A stretch of 64,000 nt of DNA, taken from NCBI GenBank assembly GCA_964036665.1, contig OZ038529.1:24934060-24998059 (forward strand). The letters are read 5' to 3'. This document shows positions 1-11,620 of the stretch, piece by piece; within the stretch, counting starts at the first letter, position 1; each line of letters opens with the position of its first letter. Origin of the DNA: Gordius sp. MW1. Taxonomy: Eukaryota; Nematomorpha; Gordioida; Gordea; Gordiidae. Under the pieces are notes generated by a model that saw nothing but the letters and a program-made list of their open reading frames with translations, had not been told where the DNA came from and did not search any database. The position numbers and the translations under genes are program-made.

Positions 1-555
1 ACGACTAAAAAACTATAAAAACGCGCTATAATAAAAAGATGGCCGTGATCCGTGAATGGAAATCGTGCTGGATTTAACGACTTCCATTGTGATCTTTTGC
101 CTGATAAAAAAGTACTCTTTTATATCTAATGAGACGTTGGAGATCCCTTATCCATTGTTTCAAGAGAGCGAGAGCTCCGGTGCCTAAATTTCCGCTTGTG
201 GTTGCCACTACGGGAATGAATTTTGTGTCCGCGAGGGAGGAATATTTGGTTGTCTTCCTATTCTCTGCACACACTATAAGATCGGGAGAGGAGTTGGATG
301 GGTCAAATATGTCGACCTTGGTAAAGTCCCAAGTGAGATTAAGTCCACGGGACCAGAGAATAAGTGTGACGCCGTCTGGTCTTGTCCCATCGGTTGCTAA
401 GGCCAACGGGCTCTAAGTGTTTGGTTAGCCAGTCTTCCTAAGTTACTGGCCGATAATTTTGTGGTTGCGGCCTTTGCTGTATTTGCAATTGAGGGGATGA
501 TGACTATTGGGTTAGACCGGCTGTTTGCAGAGATCGCATACGAAAGGGGATACGA
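1..555 (-). mobile_element. 3' end of a LINE-like retroelement (C-terminal domain)
   Basis: The open stretch 74-406 on the minus strand contains RPDGVTLILWSRG, then a WDFTKVDIFDPS segment, AENRKTTKYSSL and FIPVVATTSGNLG. This order (RPDG..LIPW, WD.T..DT, E.RK..KY, F.P...T.G) is known from the C-terminus of many animal non-LTR polyproteins, and the D...E.RK pattern resembles a PD-(D/E)XK nuclease fold (inference). Coding similarity continues upstream to about 555 in changing frames, with Cys/His-like residues before RPDG, so the fragment is decayed. At about 555 it abuts RTE-type reverse transcriptase sequence of a different lineage. A related fragment lies at 29090-29620, and bases 1-110 resemble 21505-21625. 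Confidence 0.6.
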
Positions 556-1827
556 AGTCACAGCCGAGGCGGAGATTTAAAGCAGATCCTTGATGTCATT
601 CAATTTCAACCCTAAAAGGTTTAGAGTCTCCAACTGTCGTCCTAAAGCAAGAATTTGAGGTTTCATAAATGTATATATGCTTCAGAGATATTTTGTTTTC
701 TCAGGCATTACCATATTAAATCGCGAGGGACCGTGTCATAAGCGTTCTCCAAGTCGATAAAGACCATATGTAGGTCTCTTCTTTTTTTGACATAATTATC
801 ATCATTTGTATTAGTGCAAAGATTGGGTCGATTATGGATTTGTTGGCCACAAATCCGAGTTGGCTAGCCGATATTTCCACCTCTACTAATATCCTATCCA
901 TATTCAAGGAGTGGCTAGTTAGCTTGATACATCTGTAATTGCCACAGTCCTGAGGGTCTCCTTTGCCTTTAATAAGGATATTTTAGGCTTGCTCTCCACT
1001 CATTAGGAATTCGCTCTTCAACCAATATCTTGTTAAAGAGGTTTATCATGTTCGTGACTCCTTCTTCACCCTCTCTTAGGTATACCATCTGGGCCATTAG
1101 ATTTTCCTTTTTTGCATCTTGTTCATTTGTATCCTAACTTCATCCTCCTGAAAGAGTTCGACCATAAATACGTTTGGCTCAAGATCGGGAAGGGAATCTT
1201 GCCATTTGTAATATTCAAAAGTTCTTTAAAATATCCTTTTTATCACTTCCTTCGGTTTAAATAAGATTTGATCCTTCTCGTTTTTGATTTTTAAGAACTC
1301 CGACATTGCGATTTTTCTTCTCAATTTTTTTGACCAAATTGTACATAAGCCTATCGCCTTCTTAATGGTCCAGTTTGCTTGCCATCTCGGTGTACGCGGC
1401 ATTATTCGTAGTGATGCGGAAAAACCGAGAAAAATCTCGGTCTCGTCTCGTCTTGAAAAACCGAGACGAGACGAGACGAGATTTTGAAAAATTGAGTCGA
1501 GATCGAGACGAGAATTTTGACTTCGAGACGAGACGAGACGAGACGAGATTTTATCGGCGAGATCTCGACTTTTTATCTATTAAGTCTTAATTTAGCTAAT
1601 TAAGAATTTTGATTTTATGAGTTACATTTAGGGTCATATTAATATGATTTTGAAACTTTTGATAATAAATTATTTACGCAGCTAATTATCCGCTTCGCGC
1701 AAATCAAATTTGTAATATAATCATAATAGACAACATAGCGTTAGTAGCCCTTAGAATATTAGAAATTAATTAGGTATTTGTTACTTATTTGTATAGCTTA
1801 TATAATATAAAATTATTAAGACCTATA

Positions 1828-1962
1828 ATGAGTTTATGCGCAACAAGTTCATCATCCAACACAAAGAAGAGCAAGCTGCTCAAACATTTCACAGTATCCA
1901 AGGATGAATCAAATAAGATGAAGAAGTGTAAATTGTGCTTTAAAGATAATTTTATATTTTAA
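1828..1962 (+). pseudogene. Truncated BED-finger start of hAT transposase
   Basis: A 44-codon frame starts MSLCATSSSSNTKKSK and includes KMKKCKLCFKDN, the first C-x2-C half of a BED-type zinc finger. It then meets a stop, and the His half and catalytic domain are absent. It lies inside the hAT element at 1409-4120, on the plus strand and upstream of the Helitron insertion. The assignment rests on this small motif plus context. Confidence 0.45.
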
Positions 1963-2070
1963 GTTATATATGTGCAATTAACGTAAGAGATCAAAACTTT
2001 TATGTTCTTCCAACAAAAGTGCCTATTTTATTGTATTTACAATGTTCAGATAATTACTTGTTATAAATAA

Positions 2071-3637
2071 CTAGCTGTGCCCGGCCAAGCGTTGCTTTGG
2101 CTCAGTCCTTAAGTGGTTAATTAAGTATAAGCTATTAATAAGACTTATCTAAAATGGGGTCATATATGAAATAATTTATAATGTGAAAGGTCCGAATGAT
2201 TTTATGAACACACCATTTTTAGTATATATTTATATAATAAGACAAACCAAATGCAAATTCTGTTTTAGTCATCAAATCCGACTAAAATTAAATGTTTTTG
2301 AAAAAATTGCTTATTAATGCTGTTACCTATTATACAATAATACCATTTTTTTCTAGTTGGCTGATTTATTTGAAATACAATTTTCTTTAATATAATAAAA
2401 TAATTAATTGAAGGATGGATAATTATTAAAAATATGCTTCTATGATCGACCACGTGATAATAATGACAAAAACTGCATAATTTAAATTTTATTTATTTAA
2501 TTTAAATAGTCTGTTAAACCCCAATAATTTTAACCGTATACTGTAACATTTTTATTATACTTTTAAATATCTAATTCGAGAAAACTTCAGCTTTGTATGT
2601 ATGACGTCATTATTGTATATGCTGCTATAAATGAAACTGGAGGGGAAATGTCAGATATTTTTAAAACAAAAAGGTATTTTAGGAATCTGTAAAAGCTATT
2701 TTACCCCTGGCCTATCTGGGCATCTACGGCTAATTTTTCGCTCGAATCGGATCTGAAGTTTCAGAATTTAGCCCTTTTTTAAAACCAAAAGGCCGAGAAA
2801 TGTCCGATATTTTTAAAACTAAAAGGAATTTTAGCAATCTGAAAAAGCTATTTTACACCTGGCCGCCCTGAGAACCTACGGGTAAAGTTTCGCGCGAATC
2901 GGGCCGCATTTAATAAAAATTAATGATAGATAAATAATGACATTTATATATAAATAGCATTTACTCAGGATAATCAACGTTGGACTATTTTATATTACAT
3001 TTAAATTATATATACTTTCATCTTTCTCATTTAAAATATCTCATTTAATGATAATGAGAATAATTCATCTTCTTCACCTATATATTTTCTCAAATAATCT
3101 ATAATTTTATTTATTTCAAGTTAATTCATAAATTTTATGTTGTCACCGTTAAGAAAAGATGACGTTTAAGAAATTTAATTCATAAATTTTATGTTGTCTT
3201 AACACCGTTAAGAAAAGATGACGTTTAAGAAATTTAATTCATAAATGTTGTCTTGTCACCGTTAAGAAAAGATGACGTTTAAGAAATCTAATTCATAAAT
3301 TTTATGTTGTCAAGAAAAGATTACGTTTTACTACAAACTACTATAAGTGATACACTTTTACTACAGAACCGTCTGTATATTCAAATTTTCGACGAACGCG
3401 AGGAGGTGCGTTTGATTGACATTTTATTGAACGTCAAAACGCATAAAACCCAATATCTCGAAAATTAAAAGGAATTTTAGGATTCTGAAAAAGCTATTTT
3501 ACCCCTGGCCGCCCTGGGAACCTAGGGGTAAATTTTCGCGCGAATCGGGCCGGTAGTTTCAGAGATTAGCCCTTACATACATATATACATATATACATAT
3601 ATACATACATATATACACTTTACTTTATATATATAGA
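2071..3637 (-). mobile_element. Non-autonomous Helitron (copy 1)
   Basis: Read on the minus strand, the element starts with TC at 3637 (TCTATATATATAAAG) and ends with CTAG at 2071 after a GC hairpin region (GCAACGCTTGGCCGGGCACAG). It is flanked by A on its 5' side and T on its 3' side, as expected for Helitrons, which insert between A and T without a target duplication. The 5' part has several copies of a motif containing CTGGCCGCCCTGGGAACCT and CGCGCGAATCGGGCC. No Rep or helicase coding remains. It lies inside the hAT element at 1409-4120, so it is younger than that element. Confidence 0.8.
3121..3330 (+). repeat. Minisatellite, about 54-59 bp x 4, inside Helitron 1
   Basis: Units begin near 3121, 3175, 3234 and 3288. 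Each has the pattern TTAATTCATAAATTTTATG, TTGTCACCGTTAAG and AAAAGATGACGTTT with small indels. Internal minisatellites are common in non-autonomous Helitrons; the second copy at 8062-9310 also has one, with a different unit. Confidence 0.85.
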
Positions 3638-5357
3638 TGATATCTTCAAAAGTTTACTCTCGCATTTTTGTCTTATTTTAACGTTATTATCTAGGATCTC
3701 AATAAATTTATTATGTTAAAATATGATGATATTATTAAACTTTATCCTTTTATTGAGCCTTAGCCAGGAAATGAAAGTTATTGTTTAGCAACTTTATACC
3801 TTCGAGGCAAGTAGTATATAACGCCTCTAATATTGCTTCCTACCAAGATACCCATCTAGCTTGTGTTTTAGGTTTGAGATAAAAAATTGGTTCCATTATG
3901 ACCAATTTATATCTTATATAATAATTTATAAGAGTCAGAAAAAAAATATATGGTATAAATATTTTTAAAAGTCGAGACGAGACGAGAATTCTCGTCGAGA
4001 CGAGACGAGATCGAGATTTTTCTAGGCCGAGACGAGACGAGATCGAGATTTTAATAATCGCACCCGAGACGAGACGAGATTTTGCTTTCGAGACCGAGAC
4101 GAAACGAGATCGCAACACTAATTATTCGCTATTGCAAGGTTGGCTCTCTTTGCCTCTCTTCACTCTTGATATTCCTCCGACTTTTTGATTTTCACCGTCT
4201 ATATAGATTTCCCTCTCTTTTGATGAAATCCCTATACGATTGATCCCACAACCATAGTGCCCCATTCATAGCTTTACCTCCTTTGCTTTGTGCTAGAACT
4301 CAGATTGCTATTTCTTTTAAATCCTTTGTCGGCGTCTCCCAATCGTCGTCTTAAGTCCCTTTGCAACTTCCATGCACTCAAGAATGAGGAGGCGCTTTGG
4401 TGATATTTATCGTCGACGTATCCTTTAGCATTTATTACCGAATTCGAGGTTCTTCTTTCGAGATATACTTTTCCTTCAAGATTCATCATAAGTGGACGAG
4501 TTGCCTGGCGATTTTTTTCCCGGTATTACTTTGCAATCCTTGATACTCCATAAATTCTTTCGCCATATGAGCAGATATTCAATTTGACTATACTGATTCC
4601 CACATCTATACGTCACAATTTGATCTCCGCGTTTTTGAATAGGTGTTGACGATCGACATGCTTATGCTTGGTACTTGGAGGTCTTTTCCTTGTTCTTCCT
4701 ACCATGCCCATAACATCCATGATTTCGTTCATACCCGATGCGATCTTTCCCCTTTGAAATCGGCATCAATAATTAGCCTTTCTTCCTGTTTTATTCCATA
4801 AATTTCCTTTTCCAAAAAATCGAAGAATATGTCTTTCTCTAATTCCATACACTCAATTTGGGAAGCATATGCGCACATTTCCCTGAACGATTTGCTTAGA
4901 ACAATACTGACTTTTTACGATTTAATGACCCATTGTAGAATAGTTTGTATCCCTCTTCTAACTCCCGAATTTTGGTTCCGATCCACCTCGTTTCTTGTAG
5001 GCAGGCGATTTGTTCATTTTTTATTTTTAGCATTTGTGTAACCTCGATGCTCTTTCCCGTCAACGTGCTCACATTCTAGCACGTTATTCCCATTCTTTCC
5101 ACAACTAATTTTCTTAACCGTTTTCGTTGTGAATCAGGCAGTAACCCTACTGTATTCATGCACGGGCGGGGTATGCATTGCGCGATTTGTGAAGGACGCC
5201 CCAGCTATCTGTTGTAAAATTTGGTTATAACTATCAAAATTTAAAAAAATTAATACGACAAACCATTTTTCAATTAAAGTCTTAAAAAACATAAACCAGC
5301 TAAATGCAAAATGCCATTAATATCGAATTACTTAACAAAATAATGATAATTACCAAT

Positions 5358-5358
<1 letters not shown>

Positions 5359-5426
<68 letters not shown>
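5359..5426. repeat. (TA)n microsatellite
   Basis: The sequence is an almost pure alternating TA run with a single phase slip near 5399. It lies just beyond the 5' end of the decayed RTE LINE. Confidence 0.95.
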
Positions 5427-7448
5427 TCCTTTCTACAATAAAAAATTAAAAAAATAATCATTAAGGTAAATATAATTATTACATTTTGTGGTTTGAAACT
5501 TAACATATTTGAATAAAACCACTGTGTCGCCAAAATATACATATAAATTTGCACGTTTACCTATATTTAACTTGTTTTTGAGTTGATAGTTGGGAGACCT
5601 TATTAGCCTTGGCTAAAGCTCAAGGTATAATTTAGGGCAAATACTTTAATATAACTATTTTCAATTAAGATCTAAAGAATTTATTGCCTGTATCTATATG
5701 ATTAAAAACCCACAAAAGTGCTATTGTATTACTGGTGTTGTAGAAAACCAAGGTTTCTCAATTGGCCCTCAATCGCTAGCATTCATTTTTAGACAGCCTT
5801 TTAAGTGTTTGGTGAGATTAGTGGTTAGTCTTTGGCGGTTGACGTTAAAAAACATCCAAAGCGTTTTGGGTGAATATTTTTATAAACCTTTTGGTTTGGT
5901 TTTGATCGTTTTGGGTGGGTCATGCAATACGCTTTTTTATCACGTTCATTCACATTTGCTGGATTAATATTTAGGTAATAAGCATTTGATTAAAGAAAAA
6001 TAAAAAATTTATCATGACGTCTCGAAATGAAGTGGAAAGTATATAATCTCAAGTTATGGTAAAATTATAATTATTTCCCAATTATTACGCATCATCTACG
6101 CTTTGCATAAATAAGTTGTACAATAACAATTATATTTTTATGAAGTTTGCGGTCACATATGTGGCAATTGTCATAATCTAAAATATGTATTAAAATATAT
6201 TTTTTTTTAATTCCCTTATTCTATGACTAAAACAAGCTGTATATTTCAAAATAAAATTTTTTTATAGCTTTGGGGTCACACAGGTGGGCGCACAAAAAAT
6301 CTGGTGTACGAAAAATAGGCCTTGAAAGTCAATTTTTTTTATAATCTTATGCCTAAGTAGAAAGCATATGTGATATTAAAAAATTATTTTTCTTTATATC
6401 GCAAACATCTATGACATCCTACACTAAAGCATAAGCTCTTATTAAAACCGAAACCAACGCTTTGTTATTACTAATAGTTAAAGCAGGTTTATATTTGGTA
6501 ACTTTGGTAGAAATTAGATGTGTGAATGTATAGTATTGCTTGTTAAAATAATTTTGAAGTAAGAAGAATTAGATATTTATAATTGTGGTTATTTTGAGAG
6601 TAACGTTAAATTGAGAAGTAACTAAATAAGGGTTTATTCATAGGGGGTGAAGGGAAAATACATCTTCCTTCGGATTTCTTGAATTTACCCAGCCCCCCCC
6701 CCTCTCTTGGGACGTGAACAACAAAAAGATGAAATGATTAAGATTTAGAATGAAAATTTTTGTTAAAAAATACATTTTAAAATATCCCCTTACCCGAGAC
6801 GAATTTTACGAAAGAAATAATCAATATTGAAAGGTAAAACGTCTTTATATTAAAGTTTTATCAGAAGTTAAACACTAACCCAAAATATTGCTCGATGATC
6901 ACCACTTTGAATATAGTGGCTGAGCAGTAGATTAAAGGTAGCTAGCTGTAAGACACGAGTATAAATATTTTGAAGTTACAGGTGGTCATAAAATAGCCTA
7001 AATGGCCCTACAGAGCTTTATCGCTAGTTAAATTAATATGGTGAGCCAAACACCATATTTGTGAACTTATTGCTAATACAAGCTAGCCTAAACAGATAGA
7101 ATTCTACTAATCTTTTGGCAAATTCCTATTTTTTAATTTGTTAAACAAAGGTTTGAAATTACAAGCTTGTTAGGTATGCCTATTACTAATAGTTTTTTGT
7201 AAATTAAAATTAATTGATTTTATGAACTATATGAGTTTATATTTATAAACTCATTATTAAAGTATAAATAAAAAAGATGAATTCTGCCAACTTCTTTATA
7301 ACAGTTATAATTATAGAAAATAATAAAAAAATCTTCAATTAGGTTTAACTCAATTCCTCAACTCACCCAAAATAAATGGGATTTACCATTGATAGCACAT
7401 TCCGTAGCTTATCTCTCTTCAAACAACCTATCTTTGGAAATCTCCACT
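5427..7448. other. AT-rich stretch without a recognisable gene
   Basis: I found no domain, repeat end or splice-linked coding pattern. An 89-codon frame at 5698-5967 (plus) is rich in V, L and F, has no motif and is probably chance. A short C-run at about 6692 sits next to a G-rich patch near 6646. Confidence 0.4.
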
Positions 7449-7800
7449 TTAAGTGGGCGTCCTCCGGGGGTTACGCATGAATCGTAGCCCTACCAAGTCA
7501 AAACACAGGGCTACACTTGTCCGACGAGGAACTTCGCATTGCTGTGGCCTCTCGGTTGCGACATTGTGCCTTCCTTCCACTGCGACTTCTGTCGCCATCC
7601 CTTTTAGCAAACGGTCATTATCCTTTACACTGCCAATACAGCGGGACGGCGTTCCCGTCATTCCATAATAAAAAAATAATCGGGCAGTAAAAGTAGACTT
7701 CCATAACTCACTGGAACCCACAGACCTTAAGCTTTACTGACGGCCTAATATTCATCCCCTGCCTTGAGGGCTAAGCGCTTGTTGGGTCTTCACTCCGGTG
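7449..7800. other. GC-richer island of unknown origin
   Basis: About 350 bases are close to 50% GC in a region near 30% GC. Both strands stay open for 70-90 codons (7453-7668 plus, 7449-7721 minus), which is expected where stop codons are rare, and neither protein shows a motif I recognise. The composition resembles the RTE LINE at 23.1-26.2 kb, so a LINE 5' leader is possible, but I found no direct match. It could also be an insertion of foreign or host RNA-derived sequence. Confidence 0.3.
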
Positions 7801-8061
7801 AATATATTTGCCGAATCATCTCTTCTACTAAGAAAAGAAAAGTGAAAAAATACAAATACCTCAACAATATCATTTTCTTGCTAGTGGTCACGACCCTTGG
7901 TAATTTAGCTCCCGAGTGGCACATTCCTTAAACAAATATTCGAATTTATTAACTCAATTAAACAGGACCCCAAAGTTTTTTTTACAATAAACAACTAATC
8001 ACCATGAAAAATCGTAAAATGCAATACAATATCAGTCCATTGTTCTATGCCTGCTCATTAA

Positions 8062-9310
8062 TCTTATATATAAAAATGAAACTATGTGTGTGTGTTTGTG
8101 TGTTTGTTTGTATGCCACCACCAAATTTGGAAAACTACCAGACCGATTTAACTCAAAATTTCACAGTTTATTCCCCATACTCCGGAGCATGTTTTAAAAT
8201 TTGTTCGAGCCAAATCGGTCCAGTAATTTTTGAGGGGTCACGTTTTTTTGTTTAATACGTTGTTTTATACGTTTTAGCACTTAATAATGACGTCATATGA
8301 CGTATAGTATATGAAGCTTAAATGTTTTATTGCTGCATAAAAATTTTCTTTCATATTAAATCAGGTCAGACCCGTTACCATATGAAAGAACCAGAGGAAT
8401 ATAAACATTAGATTCTACAATAAGTATTAATATGCTCTTCCCCAATTAATTACATATATGCTTTTTATTCCATATGGATTTATTTTCATCGTTTATGTAA
8501 GTGTCTAAAAATGTAAAAATAGACAATATTTCTCCTGTTTGTAGACTATGATAAAATAAATCCTCTAAATTATGTTTTTCCAGATCTTAAGGACGGTGGG
8601 GTGGAGAGGAGGGATGGCGGGCGCATTACGGATTTATTTTCATCGTTTATGTAAGCGTCTAAAAACGTATAAAATAGACAAAATTTCTCCTGTTTGTAGC
8701 TATGATAATCTAAATCCTCTAAATTATGTTTTTCCAGATCTTCCAATTGAAGGACGGTGGGGCGGAGAGGAGGGATGGCGGGCACATTACGGATTTATTT
8801 TCATCGTTTATGTACGTGTCTAAAAATGTATAAAATAGACACAATTTCTCCTGTTTGTAGACTATGATAATCTAAATTGTCTAAATTATGTTTTTCCAGA
8901 TCTTCCAATCAAAGGACGGTGAGGTGGAAAGGAGGGATGCCAGGCGCATTACGGATTTATTTTCTTCGTTTATGTAAGTGTCTAAAAATGTATAAAATAG
9001 ACAATATTTCTCCTGTTTATAGCCTATGATCCTCTAAATTATGTTTTTCCAGAACTTCCAATCGAAGGACGGTGGGGTGGAGAGGAGGGATGGCGTGTTA
9101 TTTTAGGTAAGTATATTAACACATTATTTAATTATGTTTAATTATGTTGTTATCAATATAATAATTTTAAATTTATATTTTTGAAATTACTGGCCAGCAT
9201 TCCATTTTTTATTTAAAATTATAAGATCCTGACTCGAAATTAGAAGTTGTTATAAAATACATAACTAACGAATGTACATATAGCAAAACAACGTTTGCCG
9301 GGTGAGCTAG
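8062..9310 (+). mobile_element. Non-autonomous Helitron (copy 2)
   Basis: The element starts TCTTATATATAAAAATG at 8062 after A and ends GTTTGCCGGGTGAGCTAG at 9310 before T. A hairpin (GCAAAAC...GTTTTGC type) lies just before the CTAG end. Its first 230 bases match the 5' end of the Helitron at 26387-27774, including the TATGCCACCACC and CCAAATCGGTC segments and a TGACGTCATATGACGT motif. No coding capacity remains. The middle is filled by a four-unit tandem repeat. Confidence 0.88.
8476..9098 (+). repeat. Tandem repeat, about 155-162 bp x 4, in Helitron 2
   Basis: Units start at GGATTTATTTTCATCG near 8476, 8630, 8791 and 8953. Each ends with a G-rich tail (GGACGGTGGGGTGGAGAGG, GGGATGGCGGGC). 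Between them are conserved TTTCTCCTGTTTGTAG and TTATGTTTTTCCAG segments, the latter shaped like 3' splice sites. The units differ by a few substitutions and small indels. Confidence 0.9.
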
Positions 9311-9655
9311 TTTAATATATTTTGCGTGTTATACAATCATTTGGAAATAAACGTCTAATTCCAAAATAAATTAGTTTGGAGATTTCCTTATTTAATCTTG
9401 CTATTTGTAAAACGATTGCCAAATACCCAAGACAAGTCAACATAGCTATAAATTCCTCGTTTTCATTGTTAGTTTTGGCGCTATATTATGGAAAGATGAT
9501 ACCTAGTTTCTAAAACACCATGAATCTATTTATACACTCTTTCCAATAACATCTTATATTAAGTTTTGGCAATAATTTATATGTAACGGTAGACTAAATG
9601 AATGAATTGTCATTTATTTACTTTACAAAAGATGACATTGACAAATTTGACCATC
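9311..9655. other. Upstream region of gene A, no other feature
   Basis: This is AT-rich sequence between Helitron copy 2 and the TATA box of gene A. I see no coding or repeat signal. It presumably contains the upstream promoter, but I cannot point to a factor-binding site. Confidence 0.4.
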
Positions 9656-9664
9656 TATATAAAT
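9656..9664 (+). promoter_or_regulatory. TATA box of gene A
   Basis: TATATAAAT lies 79 bases before the start codon of the small secreted gene A. TATA boxes sit at similar distances before the three other family loci (75, 96 and 98 bases), which supports it as a real promoter element in AT-rich DNA. Confidence 0.65.
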
Positions 9665-9734
9665 CTCAATTATATCTCATTAAAATATTTGAGTCATTTA
9701 TAATTTAATATTATCTCAAATTTCTATAATTCAT

Positions 9735-10540
9735 ATGGGTTTCTATACTTTTTTGGTAGTCGTGATATTAGCTATGGTGGCCAGGAATGAAAGTAGAGAT
9801 TATTATATTTAAAACATATAAATATATTACTTTTTAGGTTGCGATATAATTATAAATGGAAGAAGAGTTCTTAGACCCTTGACTCCATTCTCTTTTTCAA
9901 GATGTAAGTTTATGTATACTCCTCGCATTTCTTTATTAATTATATTTTTTATTTTCTACAATCTAAATATGGTTTATATATGAACCCAAAGCTTTCCCTA
10001 CCACACAAAATAATTTTATAACTCTAAATGATTGCAGAGGAACGATGTCCTTAAGATCATTAGCCGGAAAAAACATTGGTAACTTCTTAAAACTTTACAC
10101 CTTCACGTGGCAGTGATCTATTTGTATACTATGTTTATCTTAAAGCCTTTCAAGTAAACCAAAAAGTCATTTCTTATGACGCGGGGGATAGTGGACCAAT
10201 TAAGTTCGGTTCGGGCCGGGATAACGCAGGAGGTTTTACACCCAACAGAAAGACCATAACTTTGGTGCCATCTACTAGAAATCTTGGCAACTTATTTTAT
10301 TATAGTTATCAAATTGATAACGTTGGAGCTAATAGCCCTATAACGTTAAACGTAATTTCCTGCCTCTTTTATTTATATATATACTAGAGTATATTCGGTT
10401 TGTTGTTTTAGATAACTAATTAAGTATAAAGTTTAAGAATTGTAATGCCAAAATTTGTATTTTTTTTAAATTTTATCTATTAAACTTAGGTTGGAAGCTC
10501 ACCAAGCTCCATTAATTTCGAATTCGATTTCAGAGCTTAA
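9735..10540 (+). CDS. Small secreted protein, family member A
   Basis: Predicted exons are 9735-9792, 9838-9903, 9992-10078, 10146-10351 and 10490-10540, giving 155 residues. The protein has a hydrophobic signal peptide (MGFYTFLVVVILAMVA) and then a beta-rich domain with Cys21 and Cys56 (NDC), which could form one disulfide. Landmarks are FITLNDC, SLAGKNI, VNQKVISYD, GPIKFGSGRD, NRKTITLVPS and YSYQIDNVGANSPITLN, ending FEFDFRA. All five exon lengths (58, 66, 87, 206, 51) equal those of gene B, and the two proteins are roughly 60% identical by eye. Introns 2 and 3 would end in AAG rather than CAG, which is unusual but fits the frame exactly. The role is unknown; secretion is inferred from the signal peptide. 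I know no named family with this pattern. Confidence 0.8.
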
Positions 10541-10879
10541 ATATGAAGATAGAAACTTGTATGCAATATCACATTAACGCTTATCTTAAAATATATAATC
10601 AATTTTAGAATAATGCTTATATAATTGTATCACTTAATTATTGTTTTTTCTTGCAGCGTACATGTAATCATTATTTTTTAGCATGCATATAACATTATAT
10701 ATAATTAATAGTGTATTACCTTAATCAATATAAATTAATAATTGTTCTCAGTCTAAGATCTCCGAAGGTTCTCGACCGATTGCATTGGAATTGTGCCAGA
10801 ACAATGTATTCGCATGCCAGCGCGTTTATATAAATCTTCTATGCACTAGGAAAACCCATGTTTTATTTAATAATTTAGG
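10541..10879. other. 3' flank of gene A, no feature seen
   Basis: This AT-rich sequence probably includes the 3' UTR of gene A. No clear AATAAA was chosen and no repeat end was seen before the hAT target duplication at 10880. Confidence 0.35.
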
Positions 10880-10887
10880 GGTGTAGT

Positions 10888-11612
10888 TAGAGCCCTGCAA
10901 AATATTTTTTCTGCCCGAGCCCGACGTTTCAGTTTTGATTTTGCCCGAGCCCGGCCCGAGCCCGAACGAATTTTTTATTTTTGGCCCGACCCGAGCCCGA
11001 CCCTATTTTTAAAATATAAAATATTCATAAATTTATTTTAAAATTTTGAAAATTATTTTATTATCCATATAAATACATAATCCATTAAATTGTTAGTACT
11101 CTTAATTTGCAACCAGGATGAGTTTGAAATAAAATTTTTATTTCACTCGCTCAATTTATTCAGCTAATGATTTAAAACTATAAATTTAAATTTATAAAAT
11201 ATACTTTATCTAACAGTTCCAAATAAAATTTTTTAAAATATTTCCTTATTTATTTCTAAAGTTAGAGCTACTATAATATATTTAAATACGATTTGCAATT
11301 TAGGTAAGGTAATATATTTAAATGAGATTTGCATATTCGGTCAAAATATTATAATAGATGAGGGAAAATGGCTTAAACTTAATACCTATATTAGGTATGG
11401 TGTACGAAGATAATTATTTAATATCAAGTTGAGTTTGTTTAAATCATATTTTAAAAAAGATTAGTTTGCTTTAGTCAATTCGGGCCGGGCTCGGGCATCG
11501 GGTCGGACCGCCTCATCAGGCCCGACCCGAGCCCGAGACCCAAGTGTTTTAATAAATTCTGCCCGAGCCCGGCCGATCTGGTCGGGCTTCGGGTTGCCCG
11601 TGCAGGGCTTTA
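10888..11612. mobile_element. Non-autonomous hAT element with GCCCGA-rich ends
   Basis: An exact 8-base target duplication, GGTGTAGT, lies at 10880-10887 and 11613-11620. The ends are TAGAGCCCTGCA on the left and, inverted, TAAAGCCCTGCA on the right. Subterminal blocks are dense in GCCCGAGCCCG and its complement, a pattern seen in several other hATs of this window. The AT-rich core has no transposase coding. Confidence 0.9.
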
Positions 11613-11620
11613 GGTGTAGT

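Larger units (their letters stand above)
1409..4120 (+). mobile_element. hAT element with GAGAC-rich ends, holding a Helitron
   Basis: The element is bounded by an exact 8-base target duplication, ATTATTCG, at 1401-1408 and 4121-4128. Its ends are TAGTGATGCGG on the left and, inverted, TAGTGTTGCGA on the right, which is the TA(G)...TGCGA form common in hAT elements. About 150 bases inside each end are made of GAGAC/GTCTC repeats in mixed orientation, typical of subterminal transposase-binding repeats. Removing the nested Helitron (2071-3637) leaves about 1.15 kb, so this is a non-autonomous derivative. A short BED-finger-like start is its only coding trace. Confidence 0.9.
555..5215 (-). mobile_element. 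Decayed RTE-clade LINE, split by a hAT element
   Basis: Two blocks on the minus strand match, in order, the better RTE copy at 23125-26205. The block 4129-5215 carries the start of the ORF and the endonuclease part (for example LTGKSIEV and ACLQETRW in shifting frames). The block 555-1400 carries the linker and reverse transcriptase (GFVANKSIIDPIFAL, then HQGSAL). The break falls within a matching peptide: AKRANLAIANN on one side and NNAAYTEMASKL on the other, corresponding to a continuous stretch in the second copy. The 1409-4120 insert explains the gap. Many frame changes show that this is an old, dead copy; the end of the reverse transcriptase after about 555 is missing. Confidence 0.85.

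Noticed and set aside
129-416. 95-codon open frame on the plus strand
   Set aside because: It is the shadow of the LINE C-terminal domain on the minus strand at 74-406, which carries the recognisable motifs.
5698-5967. 89-codon open frame as a possible host gene
   Set aside because: No signal peptide pattern, domain, splice-linked partner or promoter; composition fits a chance frame in T/G-rich sequence.
8474-9098. CRISPR-like array
   Set aside because: The units are contiguous 155-162-base tandem repeats without short conserved repeats and unique spacers, and they lie inside a Helitron.
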